Shown: piece after piece, positions 24,052 to 32,165 of the stretch
Layout of the letters: the number at the start of each line of letters is the position of its first letter
Position numbering within the stretch: the first letter of the stretch is position 1
DNA from: UMGS1889 sp964540575
GTDB lineage: Bacteria; Bacillota; Clostridia; Oscillospirales; Ruminococcaceae
NCBI GenBank assembly: GCA_964540575.1
Contig: CAZINI010000006.1
Span: 50,994 to 114,993, forward strand
Direction: 5' to 3'
DNA length: 64,000 nucleotides
The notes under the pieces: model-generated
Told to the model about the DNA's origin: nothing
Database searches by the model: none
The model's input: only the letters and a program-made list of their open reading frames with translations
Made by a program: the position numbers and the translations under genes

Positions 24052-25138
24052 TTTCATTTCCCCCTATATCATCGATGCAGCGATAAAAATATCTGTTTTC
24101 ATATTTCTGCTTGTATATCCCTTTTGAAAAAGAACCCGTCGGAAGAAAATGCGTGCAGATATTCTTTTTTCCATCGGTATAGAATACTTCGTGAACGGCA
24201 GTCATACTGTCAGATACAATGTTCTTATCATTAGCCGTATATTCCCGTTCGGACTGATATAAAAATGCGGTCGTGTCATTTGCATTTTTCTGAAAAACTA
24301 TCATTTCAGCTCTTTTTTCCGTGTCAATAAAGAATACCTTTCCCCATGGGAGATCCAGCATTTCAAACTTATGGTCGGAGCATATCAGCTTAATTTCTTT
24401 CGGAATATCACAGGGCGATGATTCAATAGGCTTGCTGCTGTTATAAACAATTTCGGCTTCGTCAAATATCCTGAGCGTTTCCGTTTTGCGGAGAATGTCA
24501 AAGGTATTTTCTGCCCGTATATGTTTTTTGCACATGACATCGGCAGTTACCGAGATCATTCCGAATGTGTATTTTACCGAAAGCTTTATATTATCGGACA
24601 CTTCGAGAATATTTCCGAACACCATTTCCGAACAGCTTCCGCATTCCTTATATGAAAACGGAATGGTTTTTCGCTCATTGTTCAGCCTGAAATTCAGCGA
24701 ATAATTCCTGCGGTAACCCTTTAGCTCAGCGGGAAAAACTGTCACGGCTCCCAGCCTTCCATATATCATTTCAAGATAATATTCTGTCATATGCAGGAAG
24801 GTGCTGACCTTATCCTTTTCAAACGGCAGATTTTTTTCATAAGCTCCGTGAATGTTCTCATATTCCCCGAATATGGGGGACAGAGCCGCAGCCGCTCTTG
24901 CGGCAAGTATCTCACGGGTAAAATCATCCGAAGCCGCATCGGCACAAGAGGAGTATGCCCGTAATGCCGCCTGCTCCAAGCTTTCAAAATACTTTTCTCC
25001 CGAAGAAAGGTTAAACACGCTGCTGCCGGCTATGACAAGCAATCCCATTACCCCGTCAGGCATATAATAATACTTTATAAGCTCTGCAGCGGAAATGTCT
25101 GCTATGGCAAGCTCTGTTTTGTCCATGTACCGATTCAA
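24041..25138 (-). CDS. Hypothetical protein, first gene of the AAA/TelA operon
   Basis: 365-aa soluble protein of unknown family, mixed alpha/beta, with CGSCSEM and CKK cysteines near the middle. TTG at 25138 is the best start: AAAGGA lies 9 nt upstream, while ATG 25147 abuts the ribosome binding site directly and ATG 25126 is too far. A longer frame to 25204 is excluded because it covers the promoter. The gene is coupled to the AAA ATPase by an 11-nt overlap, so it is probably another subunit or a substrate adaptor of that complex. Confidence 0.7.
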   Translation of the reverse strand: MNRYMDKTELAIADISAAELIKYYYMPDGVMGLLVIAGSSVFNLSSGEKYFESLEQAALRAYSSCADAASDDFTREILAARAAAALSPIFGEYENIHGAYEKNLPFEKDKVSTFLHMTEYYLEMIYGRLGAVTVFPAELKGYRRNYSLNFRLNNERKTIPFSYKECGSCSEMVFGNILEVSDNIKLSVKYTFGMISVTADVMCKKHIRAENTFDILRKTETLRIFDEAEIVYNSSKPIESSPCDIPKEIKLICSDHKFEMLDLPWGKVFFIDTEKRAEMIVFQKNANDTTAFLYQSEREYTANDKNIVSDSMTAVHEVFYTDGKKNICTHFLPTGSFSKGIYKQKYENRYFYRCIDDIGGNENGS

Positions 25139-25175
25139 AATGTTCATTCCTTTGCGGTGATTTGTGTTTTCGTTT

Positions 25176-25204
25176 ATTATACCATATAAAGCAAGCTTTT
25201 TCAA
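25176..25204 (-). promoter_or_regulatory. Promoter of the four-gene AAA/TelA operon
   Basis: Reverse-strand TTGAAA (25204-25199), 17-nt spacer and TATAAT (25181-25176), with TGG before the -10. It fixes the downstream start region of the first gene. Confidence 0.75.
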
Positions 25205-25294
25205 GTATATCCTTCAATCGGGAATTCAGTAAGCAAAAGTCCTCTGTCGAATAGTGGCAAAGGAGAGCCGTACAATACTAATTCCTGCATAAAA

Positions 25295-25329
25295 ATATCC
25301 CACCCCTGTAAAATGCAGAGGTGGGATAT
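25295..25329 (-). terminator. Terminator of the cellulase gene
   Basis: On the reverse strand ATATCCCACCTCTG pairs with CAGGGGTGGGATAT (one G-T pair), followed by TTTTTAT, 15 nt past the cellulase stop. Confidence 0.9.
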
Positions 25330-25343
25330 GTACCATAAACAGG

Positions 25344-27437
25344 TCAGTTTGCATTGGAAAGTGTAATACCATTTTTGCCGAGAGGTATCTGATGGTCAAG
25401 TCCGACGAATTTGCCGTCCTGCTGCCAGAGAACTTCCTTGACGAAATTGTACTTTTCGGTATCCCAAGTAACGAAATCGTCCTTCACAAGTCCGCCTGTA
25501 TCTCCCGAGTTGGCATTGAAGCACCAGAAGGTGTGATTGATGCGGTTTTCCTTGATAAGGCGGCGGAGATGGGTCATCCAGGTCAGATTAGGCTGGGTCA
25601 TAAAGCCGCCCCATTCGCCGATAAGCAGGGGAGCGATGCCCTCCTTCTGAATGTAGAACCAGTTGTCATACCAGCAGTCCTTGTAAAGGCTGTCGAAATT
25701 GTAGCCGTCCTTGAACCACGGCTGCTTGTAAACCGACGGACCGTAATCGTGTGGAGAGTAGACCAGCTTGTTCTGATATTTTCCCAAATCAACGGGATAA
25801 TCCTTGACGCCACGGAGATTTCCGCCCCACCAGTTGAAATAGTAATCGCCGTCATTGGTAGACGTAAAGTTGCCGTTTGACTTTATATCCTTTGGATATA
25901 TTTCAATTCCCTCAACCATAACAAGCACGTTGGGATTATTGGACAGAACGGAATTTGCCGCTTTTTCCGCAATATATTTCCAGTTATTGGACGACTTGCT
26001 GTCGTTCCAGATAGCCTTTTCCGACTCGTAGGGCTTGCCGTGAGGCTCGTTTTCCAAATCGTAGGCGATGATGGTATCGTCATTTGCGTAACGCTTTGCT
26101 ATCCAGCCGAGAGTGTTTATGTAATCCGCTTCGGTAATATTCCCCTCGTACCACATATTCTTCATATGTCCCATAGAATCGGTCTTTGCACAGTGAATGT
26201 CTATCATTATCTTAATGCCGTTTGCTCTGCATTGACCGATAACATAGTCGAATATTTCAAGGCTGTTCATTCCGACTAAATAGGAATTTGTCGCCTGATT
26301 GAAGTTTGCTGTGGGATATTCGCCGTTTGACCATTTCTTGATAAGCTCGGTGGAAATGGGAATTCTCAGCAGATTAAAGCCGTGGTCGGCAATGGCGGTG
26401 AGAGATGTGTTCAGGTCACACGCCCACAGACCGTCAAAGGTGTTGGTGCCCGTATTGTAGCCGAACCAGTTGCAGCCTGTCAGCCAGACCTCTTTTCCGC
26501 TGCTGTCAACGATCTTGTTGCCCTTGACAAACAGCCAGTCATCGGTGGTCGGAGGGGGAACGTCCTTTGCGGCGGCGATGGGTGCGTTGTTGTTGCCGAC
26601 ACCCTGATTATTGCCCGAATTTCCGTTGTCCGAAGCACCGTTCGTGCTCTGCTGAGATGCTCCTGCGGTAAAGGTCAGCTTTGCTTTGGAGGCGTCGGGA
26701 GTGCCTGCGTTTTTCAGGATAAATCCGCAGGTGCCGCTCTGCCCGGGTTCAATGTTTCGGTTGTGGTCAACGGGGGTGGCAGTCAGCTTTCCGCCCGAGA
26801 TAGACAGCTCACAGTTCCAGTTCTGCTCGATCTGTGCCCCGTTCGCCACGGGAATGACCGCTGTCCAGCCGCTGACAGTTTTGTCGCTGCTGTTTACAAC
26901 GGTTAGGTCTATCTGCGAAAACTTGTCCGAACCGCTTTCCCAGCCGTTTGAGTTGTTCAGTTCAAGGTAAACGTCACCGCTTGAGGTCTGCTGTTCGGCG
27001 GGTTTTTCCGCTGCTGCTGTTGTTTCGGCAGGCTTTTGTGTATCCTGCGGTTTTTCGGTCGCCGGTGCTGCGGTGGTGGTTTGGGGCTTTTCGGTTTCCG
27101 TTGAATGTTCTGTCACGTTTTCCGATACCTCCATTTCTTCGCCGTCCTTTGCGATGGTGTTCGCAGGCTTGGCGGAGGGCTTCACGGTGCCGTTTCCGTA
27201 TGGGTCGTAGTCCTCGGCAAACGGGTCATAGTCCTCGCCGAAAACGTCGGGGAGGGAAGCGGTTGTTTCCGATTCCGTTTCGGTTGCGGCGGCAGCCGAT
27301 GCAGAGGTTTCGGGCTTGCCGTCGGCTTCGGCTGAAGAATTGTCCCCCGAACAGCCGCACAGCGTACCCGCAGAAACGGTCACTGCCGCTAAAAATGCGA
27401 TTAATCTCGCAGTAAGGATTTTCCTTTTTTTGTGCAT
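25344..27437 (-). CDS. Lipoprotein GH5 endoglucanase with CBM2-like module
   Basis: 697-aa surface cellulase. A signal peptide ends in lipobox LCGC, so it is predicted to be lipid-anchored. A long Thr/Glu/Pro/Ala linker follows, then a CBM2-like cellulose-binding module (about 150-255: YLELNNSNGWESG, NWNCELSISGGKL), an Asn/Gly linker and a GH5 catalytic domain (about 295-675). The acid/base Glu is in DLENEPHG and the nucleophile in LIGEWGG; the overall pattern fits the endo-1,4-glucanase group of GH5. No dockerin or SLH repeat is seen. ATG 27437 is preferred because GGAAGTG precedes it; the ATG at 27452 lies on that site. Confidence 0.93.
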   Translation of the reverse strand: MHKKRKILTARLIAFLAAVTVSAGTLCGCSGDNSSAEADGKPETSASAAAATETESETTASLPDVFGEDYDPFAEDYDPYGNGTVKPSAKPANTIAKDGEEMEVSENVTEHSTETEKPQTTTAAPATEKPQDTQKPAETTAAAEKPAEQQTSSGDVYLELNNSNGWESGSDKFSQIDLTVVNSSDKTVSGWTAVIPVANGAQIEQNWNCELSISGGKLTATPVDHNRNIEPGQSGTCGFILKNAGTPDASKAKLTFTAGASQQSTNGASDNGNSGNNQGVGNNNAPIAAAKDVPPPTTDDWLFVKGNKIVDSSGKEVWLTGCNWFGYNTGTNTFDGLWACDLNTSLTAIADHGFNLLRIPISTELIKKWSNGEYPTANFNQATNSYLVGMNSLEIFDYVIGQCRANGIKIMIDIHCAKTDSMGHMKNMWYEGNITEADYINTLGWIAKRYANDDTIIAYDLENEPHGKPYESEKAIWNDSKSSNNWKYIAEKAANSVLSNNPNVLVMVEGIEIYPKDIKSNGNFTSTNDGDYYFNWWGGNLRGVKDYPVDLGKYQNKLVYSPHDYGPSVYKQPWFKDGYNFDSLYKDCWYDNWFYIQKEGIAPLLIGEWGGFMTQPNLTWMTHLRRLIKENRINHTFWCFNANSGDTGGLVKDDFVTWDTEKYNFVKEVLWQQDGKFVGLDHQIPLGKNGITLSNAN

Positions 27438-27468
27438 TGAAATCACTTCCAATTTAGATGATAATTAT

Positions 27469-27497
27469 ATTGTAGCACATTATATCAGAAATTGCAA
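27469..27497 (-). promoter_or_regulatory. Cellulase promoter
   Basis: Reverse-strand TTGCAA (27497-27492), 17-nt spacer and TGC-TACAAT (27474-27469), about 32 nt from the ATG. Confidence 0.65.
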
Positions 27498-27588
27498 TAA
27501 TTTTATAAATGTTTTTATCCACCCACGGAATATGTTTTCAGGCAGATATTAACAAAATTTAAACATTCACAAATATCAAAAGTTTCAT

Positions 27589-27617
27589 TTGACAAACGGG
27601 AATTTTTGTGGTATAAT
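27589..27617 (+). promoter_or_regulatory. tRNA-Ser promoter
   Basis: TTGACA (27589-27594), 17-nt spacer and TATAAT (27612-27617); fully consensus, 20 nt before the tRNA. Confidence 0.9.
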
Positions 27618-27637
27618 ACTTAGCGTTGAGATCATAT

Positions 27638-27726
27638 GGAGATGTATCGAAGTGGTCGTAACGAGCTTGACTCGAAATCAAGTTGCCGGCAACGGCACGT
27701 GGGTTCGAATCCCACCGTCTCCGCCA
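27638..27726 (+). tRNA. tRNA-Ser(CGA)
   Basis: The 89-nt class II tRNA folds fully: acceptor GGAGATG/CGTCTCC, anticodon stem CTTGA/TCAAG around loop CTCGAAA with anticodon CGA (reads UCG), a long variable arm GCCG-gcaa-CGGC, T arm GTGGG/CCCAC with TTCGAAT, discriminator G and encoded CCA (27724-27726). The long variable arm confirms serine identity. Confidence 0.97.
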
Positions 27727-27730
27727 GAGA

Positions 27731-27758
27731 AAGCTGTCCTTTATAGGGCAGCTTTTTT
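27731..27758 (+). terminator. tRNA-Ser terminator
   Basis: AAGCTGTCC pairs with GGGCAGCTT (one G-T), followed by TTTTTT. Confidence 0.9.
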
Positions 27759-27777
27759 GTGTCCGAAAAAAATTTTT

Positions 27778-27818
27778 AAATGAATGCGTTCATTTTTCCC
27801 GCCAAATCGTATTATAAT
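27778..27818 (+). promoter_or_regulatory. ECF sigma promoter with palindromic operator
   Basis: A perfect palindrome AAATGAA-TGCG-TTCATTT (27778-27795) ends at the place expected for a -35 box, and TATAAT lies at 27813-27818. No TTGACA-like box is present, so a regulator bound at the palindrome could replace or block it. Confidence 0.5.
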
Positions 27819-27846
27819 TGACGGGCAAAAAAGGAGGCTTACCGAA

Positions 27847-28302
27847 ATGCAGCCACAGCAGCTTGCCGATATATACGGCAGAAACATTGACACAGTTTAC
27901 AGAGTTTGCAGCATCTATATGAAAAACAAGGCGGACACCGAGGACGCCGTTTCCGATACCTTTGTGCGGCTTATGAGGTCGGGAACGGTTTTTGAAAACG
28001 CCGAACACGAAAAGGCGTGGCTTATAGTTACGGCGAAAAATATCTGCCGTGACAGGCTGAAAAGTCCGAGATACCGCTTTGAGCCGCTCAGTGATGATAT
28101 GCTTACGGGAAATATCGAGGTCGATGAAACGCTTATGCTGCTCAGGGGGCTTCCCGAGAAATACCGAACCGTCATTTATCTGCACTACTACGAGGGCTAC
28201 ACCTGCGAGGAGATAGCAAAAATGCTGAAAATTGCGAAATCCACCGCCGGCAGCCGTCTTGACAGGGGCAGAAAAAAGCTGAAAGAAATACTGGAGGATT
28301 GA
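27847..28302 (+). CDS. ECF-type RNA polymerase sigma factor
   Basis: 151-aa sigma-70 family ECF factor. Region 2 includes YRVCSIYMKNKADTEDAVSD with FVRLMR, and region 4 has the helix-turn-helix EGYTCEEIAKMLKIAKSTAGSRLDRGRKKLK. ATG 27847 has AAGGAGG 9-10 nt upstream; the frame from 27784 would cover the promoter. The next gene, starting 5 nt after the stop, encodes a membrane protein of the anti-sigma type, so this sigma is probably held inactive at the membrane until a signal arrives. Confidence 0.93.
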   Translation: MQPQQLADIYGRNIDTVYRVCSIYMKNKADTEDAVSDTFVRLMRSGTVFENAEHEKAWLIVTAKNICRDRLKSPRYRFEPLSDDMLTGNIEVDETLMLLRGLPEKYRTVIYLHYYEGYTCEEIAKMLKIAKSTAGSRLDRGRKKLKEILED

Positions 28303-28307
28303 GTCTG

Positions 28308-29492
28308 ATGAAGCTTAAAAATGCATTGGCACAGATCTCGCCCGATGACAGGCAGAGAGAGAAAATGTTTGATGCCGTCAGAGAAAAGCTTGCGGCTGAA
28401 TCGGACGGAAAGGACGCAAAAATGAAAAAATCAAAAATCGCCGCCATTGCTGCGGCTTCTGTGGGAGCATTTCTTGCGGTCAGCGGGACCGCATATGCCG
28501 TATCTCCCGAGGCTAGGGAGATCATTGACGATATTTTGGGGATAAACAGGGAATCGGTGAACGAATATTATGAGGTTTACGGAAATGACAGCACCGATGT
28601 TGACCTGCTGGGAACTGCCCTGCAAATCACCGAAGAGGACGGTCTGAAGCCCTTTGCGGACGGAATAAGTGCAAAGATAACCAGCGTTCTCAACTATGGA
28701 ACGGGCGTTGAGCTGACTGTTGAATTTACCTTTGATGAACCCATAGCGGGACAAATCTATAACTGCGTAAATATCACCGTGGAAGGCGGAGAAGGTCTGA
28801 ACGGCTACAGCTGGAGCCCTATGGACGTTCGGGAGGACGGAAAGGCGTTTATGCGAATAAATATGGACAAATTTGAAGAGGATCCCACAGAACAGCAGCT
28901 CACCGTTACGCTGACGGATATTGTTCCCATGGGCGATACAGGGCTGGAATATGACAGGATCATCAGCGGCGAATACATTGCCGAGTTCACCGTAGGCGAA
29001 GCTATTCAGACGAAAACCATAGAGCTTGAGCCTGCTCATATCAGCTGGACGACAGAGGAAATGTTCGGTGCTGTGGCTGAAATGGAGATCTCACGGATAA
29101 CCATATCCCCGAAAACCGTGGGAATAGGCATAAGAATGTTAGAGGACTGCGTTGTTGACGGAGATAACGGCAGATGCTCCGCAAATTACACCAACGGTGC
29201 AAATATGTTTATTACAGGCGAGGGTCTTGCTTATATGTGGCTGCCCGAAGAGGACAAACCGCTGTGTGACAGTATCCCGCTGAAATTCAAGATGTCCGAC
29301 GGAAGTATCGTTGACGCAAAATATACTAATGCAACGGTTTCCGAGCCTGCATATTCCAACAAGCAGGAGCAGATAACCATGGATTTCTCCACCGATAAAG
29401 TGAACGATGTTTACTTTGAATTCCCGGGAATTATGGATTATTCGGACGTTGAAGCCGTGATTTTCTGCGGATATGAGATACCTATCGGATAA
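28308..29492 (+). CDS. Membrane anti-sigma-like protein (DUF4179-like)
   Basis: 394-aa protein with a cytosolic N-terminus of about 45 residues (short helices that may bind the sigma), one transmembrane helix (SKIAAIAAASVGAFLAVSG, about 45-65) and a large exterior beta-rich domain. This is the architecture of anti-sigma factors encoded next to ECF sigmas in Clostridia, often annotated DUF4179. ATG 28308 has GGAGG 10 nt upstream. The exterior part may sense cell-envelope or extracellular polysaccharide signals, but no ligand-binding family is recognised. Confidence 0.8.
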   Translation: MKLKNALAQISPDDRQREKMFDAVREKLAAESDGKDAKMKKSKIAAIAAASVGAFLAVSGTAYAVSPEAREIIDDILGINRESVNEYYEVYGNDSTDVDLLGTALQITEEDGLKPFADGISAKITSVLNYGTGVELTVEFTFDEPIAGQIYNCVNITVEGGEGLNGYSWSPMDVREDGKAFMRINMDKFEEDPTEQQLTVTLTDIVPMGDTGLEYDRIISGEYIAEFTVGEAIQTKTIELEPAHISWTTEEMFGAVAEMEISRITISPKTVGIGIRMLEDCVVDGDNGRCSANYTNGANMFITGEGLAYMWLPEEDKPLCDSIPLKFKMSDGSIVDAKYTNATVSEPAYSNKQEQITMDFSTDKVNDVYFEFPGIMDYSDVEAVIFCGYEIPIG

Positions 29493-29512
29493 ACAGCTTT
29501 GATATTTGAATG

Positions 29513-29553
29513 TACCGTCCCTTCGGGCAATACGCTCGGAGGGACGGTTTTAT
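29513..29553 (+). terminator. Terminator of the sigma/anti-sigma operon
   Basis: ACCGTCCC pairs with GGGACGGT around a short inner stem, followed by TTTTATTT. Confidence 0.9.
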
Positions 29554-29619
29554 TTCCTGATATTTCCTGCAATCGTTATTAAATGTTCATATTATATTGA
29601 TGAAAACCTTTACACACCA

Positions 29620-29628
29620 TGCTATAAT
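29620..29628 (+). promoter_or_regulatory. Extended -10 promoter of sugar-binding lipoprotein gene
   Basis: TGCTATAAT without a good -35 box at 16-18 nt. It implies a leader of about 155 nt. Confidence 0.5.
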
Positions 29629-29640
29629 TAATATAAAATA

Positions 29641-29791
29641 TCCACAAAGCATATTCTTTTCGGTAAAAACCGAGAAAACCATTGGAAAGCCGATAAAATA
29701 TAACGGTTTCTGCATATGCGAACGTTTACACAACAGTCTTATCGGCGATTTCTTCATAGCCCGTGTAAAAATATTTAAGGAGATGGTTTCG
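29641..29791 (+). promoter_or_regulatory. Long structured leader of the sugar-binding gene
   Basis: Two hairpins are visible: TCGGT/ACCGA with AAAA loop (29660-29673) and GCCGATAA (29689-29696) with TTATCGGC (29739-29746). I do not recognise a known riboswitch. The segment ends in AAGGAG before the ATG. Confidence 0.4.
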
Positions 29792-31213
29792 ATGAAAAAC
29801 TACAAAAAAGCAGCAGCCCTTTTGATGGCACTTACCATGACTTCGGCAGTTACAGCCTGCGGAGGCGGCAGCGGCGACTCTGCAAATGCAACAACTACTG
29901 CCGAGGAGACCACTACGACCGAGTCCCAGACCGAGTGGACAGGCGATAACATCGAGGTAGAAGGTCTTGACGATGAGGAAAAGGGTGACGTTGACATCAG
30001 CGGTCAGTCCATTACATATCTCGGAATTTCCGACATTAACCCCACCAACTCAAATCCCGAAAGAAGCGTTCCTCTGACACTTTTTGAGGACACTTACGGT
30101 GCAAAGGTCGATTTTGTGGCAACAACTTCAAGCACAAAGTTCGATGACCTTGCAAACCTTATCATTAGCGGCGATTCTCCCGATATTTTCCTTTACGAAT
30201 GGATGGCGTTCCCTTACGGCGTTAACAAGGGTCAGTATCAGCCTATTGATGACCTTGTTGATTTCAGCCAGCCTATGTGGGAGGATATGAAGGGTGTTGC
30301 CGATGATTTCGTGAAGGACGGCAAGCACTATGTTGCACCTCTCGGCTATCGTTTCTACGATTCTCAGGTGCTTATGTATAATGCTTCTCTGTTTGAGTCT
30401 GAGGGTATTGACAATCCCATGGAGCTTTATGAGAATGACGCTTGGGATTGGGACGCATTTATGTCCATTATGAAGGATTTCGTTGACAACGACCCCGAAA
30501 ACCGCTACGGTATCGCAGGCTGGTGGTCAAATGCATTCGTATTCACAGCAGGCGAAACTCTTGTTAAATATGACGGCACCACATTCACCAATAATATCAA
30601 CAGTGCTGCTCTCGAAAAGGCTGAGTTCGTTCTTGAGGATATGACAAAGAACAAGCTTATTCTGAATGGCTGGATAAATCCTTCGGAAGCATTCACTTCC
30701 GACACCCTTGCATTCTACGGAATGGGCACTTGGGCATTCAATGACGCACAGAAGTCTATGGAGAATTTCGATATTCAGATCGCTCCGTTCCCCAAGGCTC
30801 CCGATTCCGATACTTACTATGTTTCCAACGCTCTTCACAGCTATATGTGGGTAAAGGGCTCGGATAAGGCTGACGCTGTTAAGGTTTGGTTTGAGTGCTG
30901 CAGAAGAGAGTATTACGACGATCAGTACAAGGAGATCACCAAGGCTAAGCTTCTCGAAAATAACCCATACTGGACTTCCGAAAAATATGATTTCATTATG
31001 GATCTGTACGATCCCGACAAGTTCACTCAGGTATTCGACTACGCTTACGGTATCAGCGATGTAATGAGCAACACCGATTCGGGCGGAGCTATCGTTCAGA
31101 TCATTTACGAGGGTATCGCAAATGAAAACGAGTATTCCAACTGGACTCAGATCAAGAATGAGTACTCCACCATCATCGATCAGGAGCTTAAGGTCGTAAA
31201 CGGCAACAGCTGA
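29792..31213 (+). CDS. ABC transporter extracellular sugar-binding lipoprotein
   Basis: 473-aa solute-binding protein of the family 1 (carbohydrate) type. The signal peptide ends with the lipobox VTAC, then an acidic Thr/Glu-rich spacer. The mature part has the typical two-lobe pattern, with DDLANLIISGDSPDIFLYEW and VAPLGYRFYDSQVLMYNASLFES segments characteristic of this family, and many exposed Trp/Tyr residues. It should deliver oligosaccharides to an ABC importer. ATG 29792 has AAGGAG upstream. No permease or ATPase genes adjoin, so it works with a transporter encoded elsewhere. The ligand cannot be told from sequence. Confidence 0.9.
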   Translation: MKNYKKAAALLMALTMTSAVTACGGGSGDSANATTTAEETTTTESQTEWTGDNIEVEGLDDEEKGDVDISGQSITYLGISDINPTNSNPERSVPLTLFEDTYGAKVDFVATTSSTKFDDLANLIISGDSPDIFLYEWMAFPYGVNKGQYQPIDDLVDFSQPMWEDMKGVADDFVKDGKHYVAPLGYRFYDSQVLMYNASLFESEGIDNPMELYENDAWDWDAFMSIMKDFVDNDPENRYGIAGWWSNAFVFTAGETLVKYDGTTFTNNINSAALEKAEFVLEDMTKNKLILNGWINPSEAFTSDTLAFYGMGTWAFNDAQKSMENFDIQIAPFPKAPDSDTYYVSNALHSYMWVKGSDKADAVKVWFECCRREYYDDQYKEITKAKLLENNPYWTSEKYDFIMDLYDPDKFTQVFDYAYGISDVMSNTDSGGAIVQIIYEGIANENEYSNWTQIKNEYSTIIDQELKVVNGNS

Positions 31214-31237
31214 TCTTGACCGAATATATACAAAATG

Positions 31238-31267
31238 ACCCCCGTTCTTTTAAGAGCGGGGGTTTTG
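31238..31267 (+). terminator. Terminator of the sugar-binding gene
   Basis: ACCCCCG...CGGGGGT stem with inner CTT/AAG, followed by TTTTGTTG. Lies in the convergent gap with the pflX-like gene. Confidence 0.88.
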
Positions 31268-31273
31268 TTGTAA

Positions 31274-32161
31274 TTACAGCCCCCTCAGGTCAAATTCGGG
31301 GGTATATTCCTCTTTGGCAGATGAACGCTCCTGCATATAGCCGTTAAATCCCAGCAAACGGGCGTGTTCACAGACGGAATTATATTCAAAGGTAGATATT
31401 CGGCGGTTTATTTCCTTATGCTCGGCACTTTTGTAAAAGGGCGTGTATTGGCTCATAAGGCTCAGATAAATTCGGTCGATGGGGAACGCCGCCGCAATTT
31501 CATCAAGCACCCGAAAGGAATCCTTACGATGCGTTGGCAGAACGAGATGCCGTATTATCAGACCCTTTTTTATCAGCCCGTTTTCCCCGAGGACTATCCC
31601 GCCTGTCTGACGGAACATTTCCTTTGCGGCGGGGAGTGCATACTCGAAATAATCCGCCGCCTTGGAATATTCACGGGAAATATCGGGGCTGAAATATTTT
31701 ATGTCGGGAAGATAGACGTCAATAAGCCCCTCCAGCATTTTCAGGGTTTCCACACGTTCATATCCCCCCGAATTATAGATGAACGGGACCGACAGTTTGC
31801 CCTTTACCAGCTCCATTGCCGCTATGACCGACGGTAGGAAATGTGTGGGATTGACGAGATTTATATTGTCCGCACCCATATCCTCCAGCCGAAGAAAAAC
31901 GTCCGCAAGCTGCCTAACGGTCAGCTCTTTTCCGAAATTTTCGGCGGATATTTTGTAATTCTGACAGAAGCAGCATTTCAGGGAACAGCCCGAGAAAAAC
32001 ACCGTCCCCGAGCCGTTTCCGCCGCTGATACAAGGCTCTTCCCACATATGCAGCGATGCCCTTGCCGCCTTGGGGACGGCACCGCTTTTGCAGAATCCGA
32101 CGGTTTTGGTTCGGTCTGCACCGCATTGTCTGGGGCAAAGGCGGCAGTTAGTGTAGTCCAT
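31274..32161 (-). CDS. Radical SAM protein, PflX-like
   Basis: 295-aa radical SAM enzyme of the PflA-related COG1313 (PflX) group. The SAM cluster motif is CSLKCCFC (CxxxCxxC), preceded by an N-terminal Cys-rich part (CRLCPRQCGADR and FCKSG) typical of this group. Substrate unknown; the family resembles glycyl-radical activases but is not proven to be one. It starts 4 nt behind pflA and is cotranscribed with it. Confidence 0.88.
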   Translation of the reverse strand: MDYTNCRLCPRQCGADRTKTVGFCKSGAVPKAARASLHMWEEPCISGGNGSGTVFFSGCSLKCCFCQNYKISAENFGKELTVRQLADVFLRLEDMGADNINLVNPTHFLPSVIAAMELVKGKLSVPFIYNSGGYERVETLKMLEGLIDVYLPDIKYFSPDISREYSKAADYFEYALPAAKEMFRQTGGIVLGENGLIKKGLIIRHLVLPTHRKDSFRVLDEIAAAFPIDRIYLSLMSQYTPFYKSAEHKEINRRISTFEYNSVCEHARLLGFNGYMQERSSAKEEYTPEFDLRGL

Positions 32162-32165
32162 TGTG

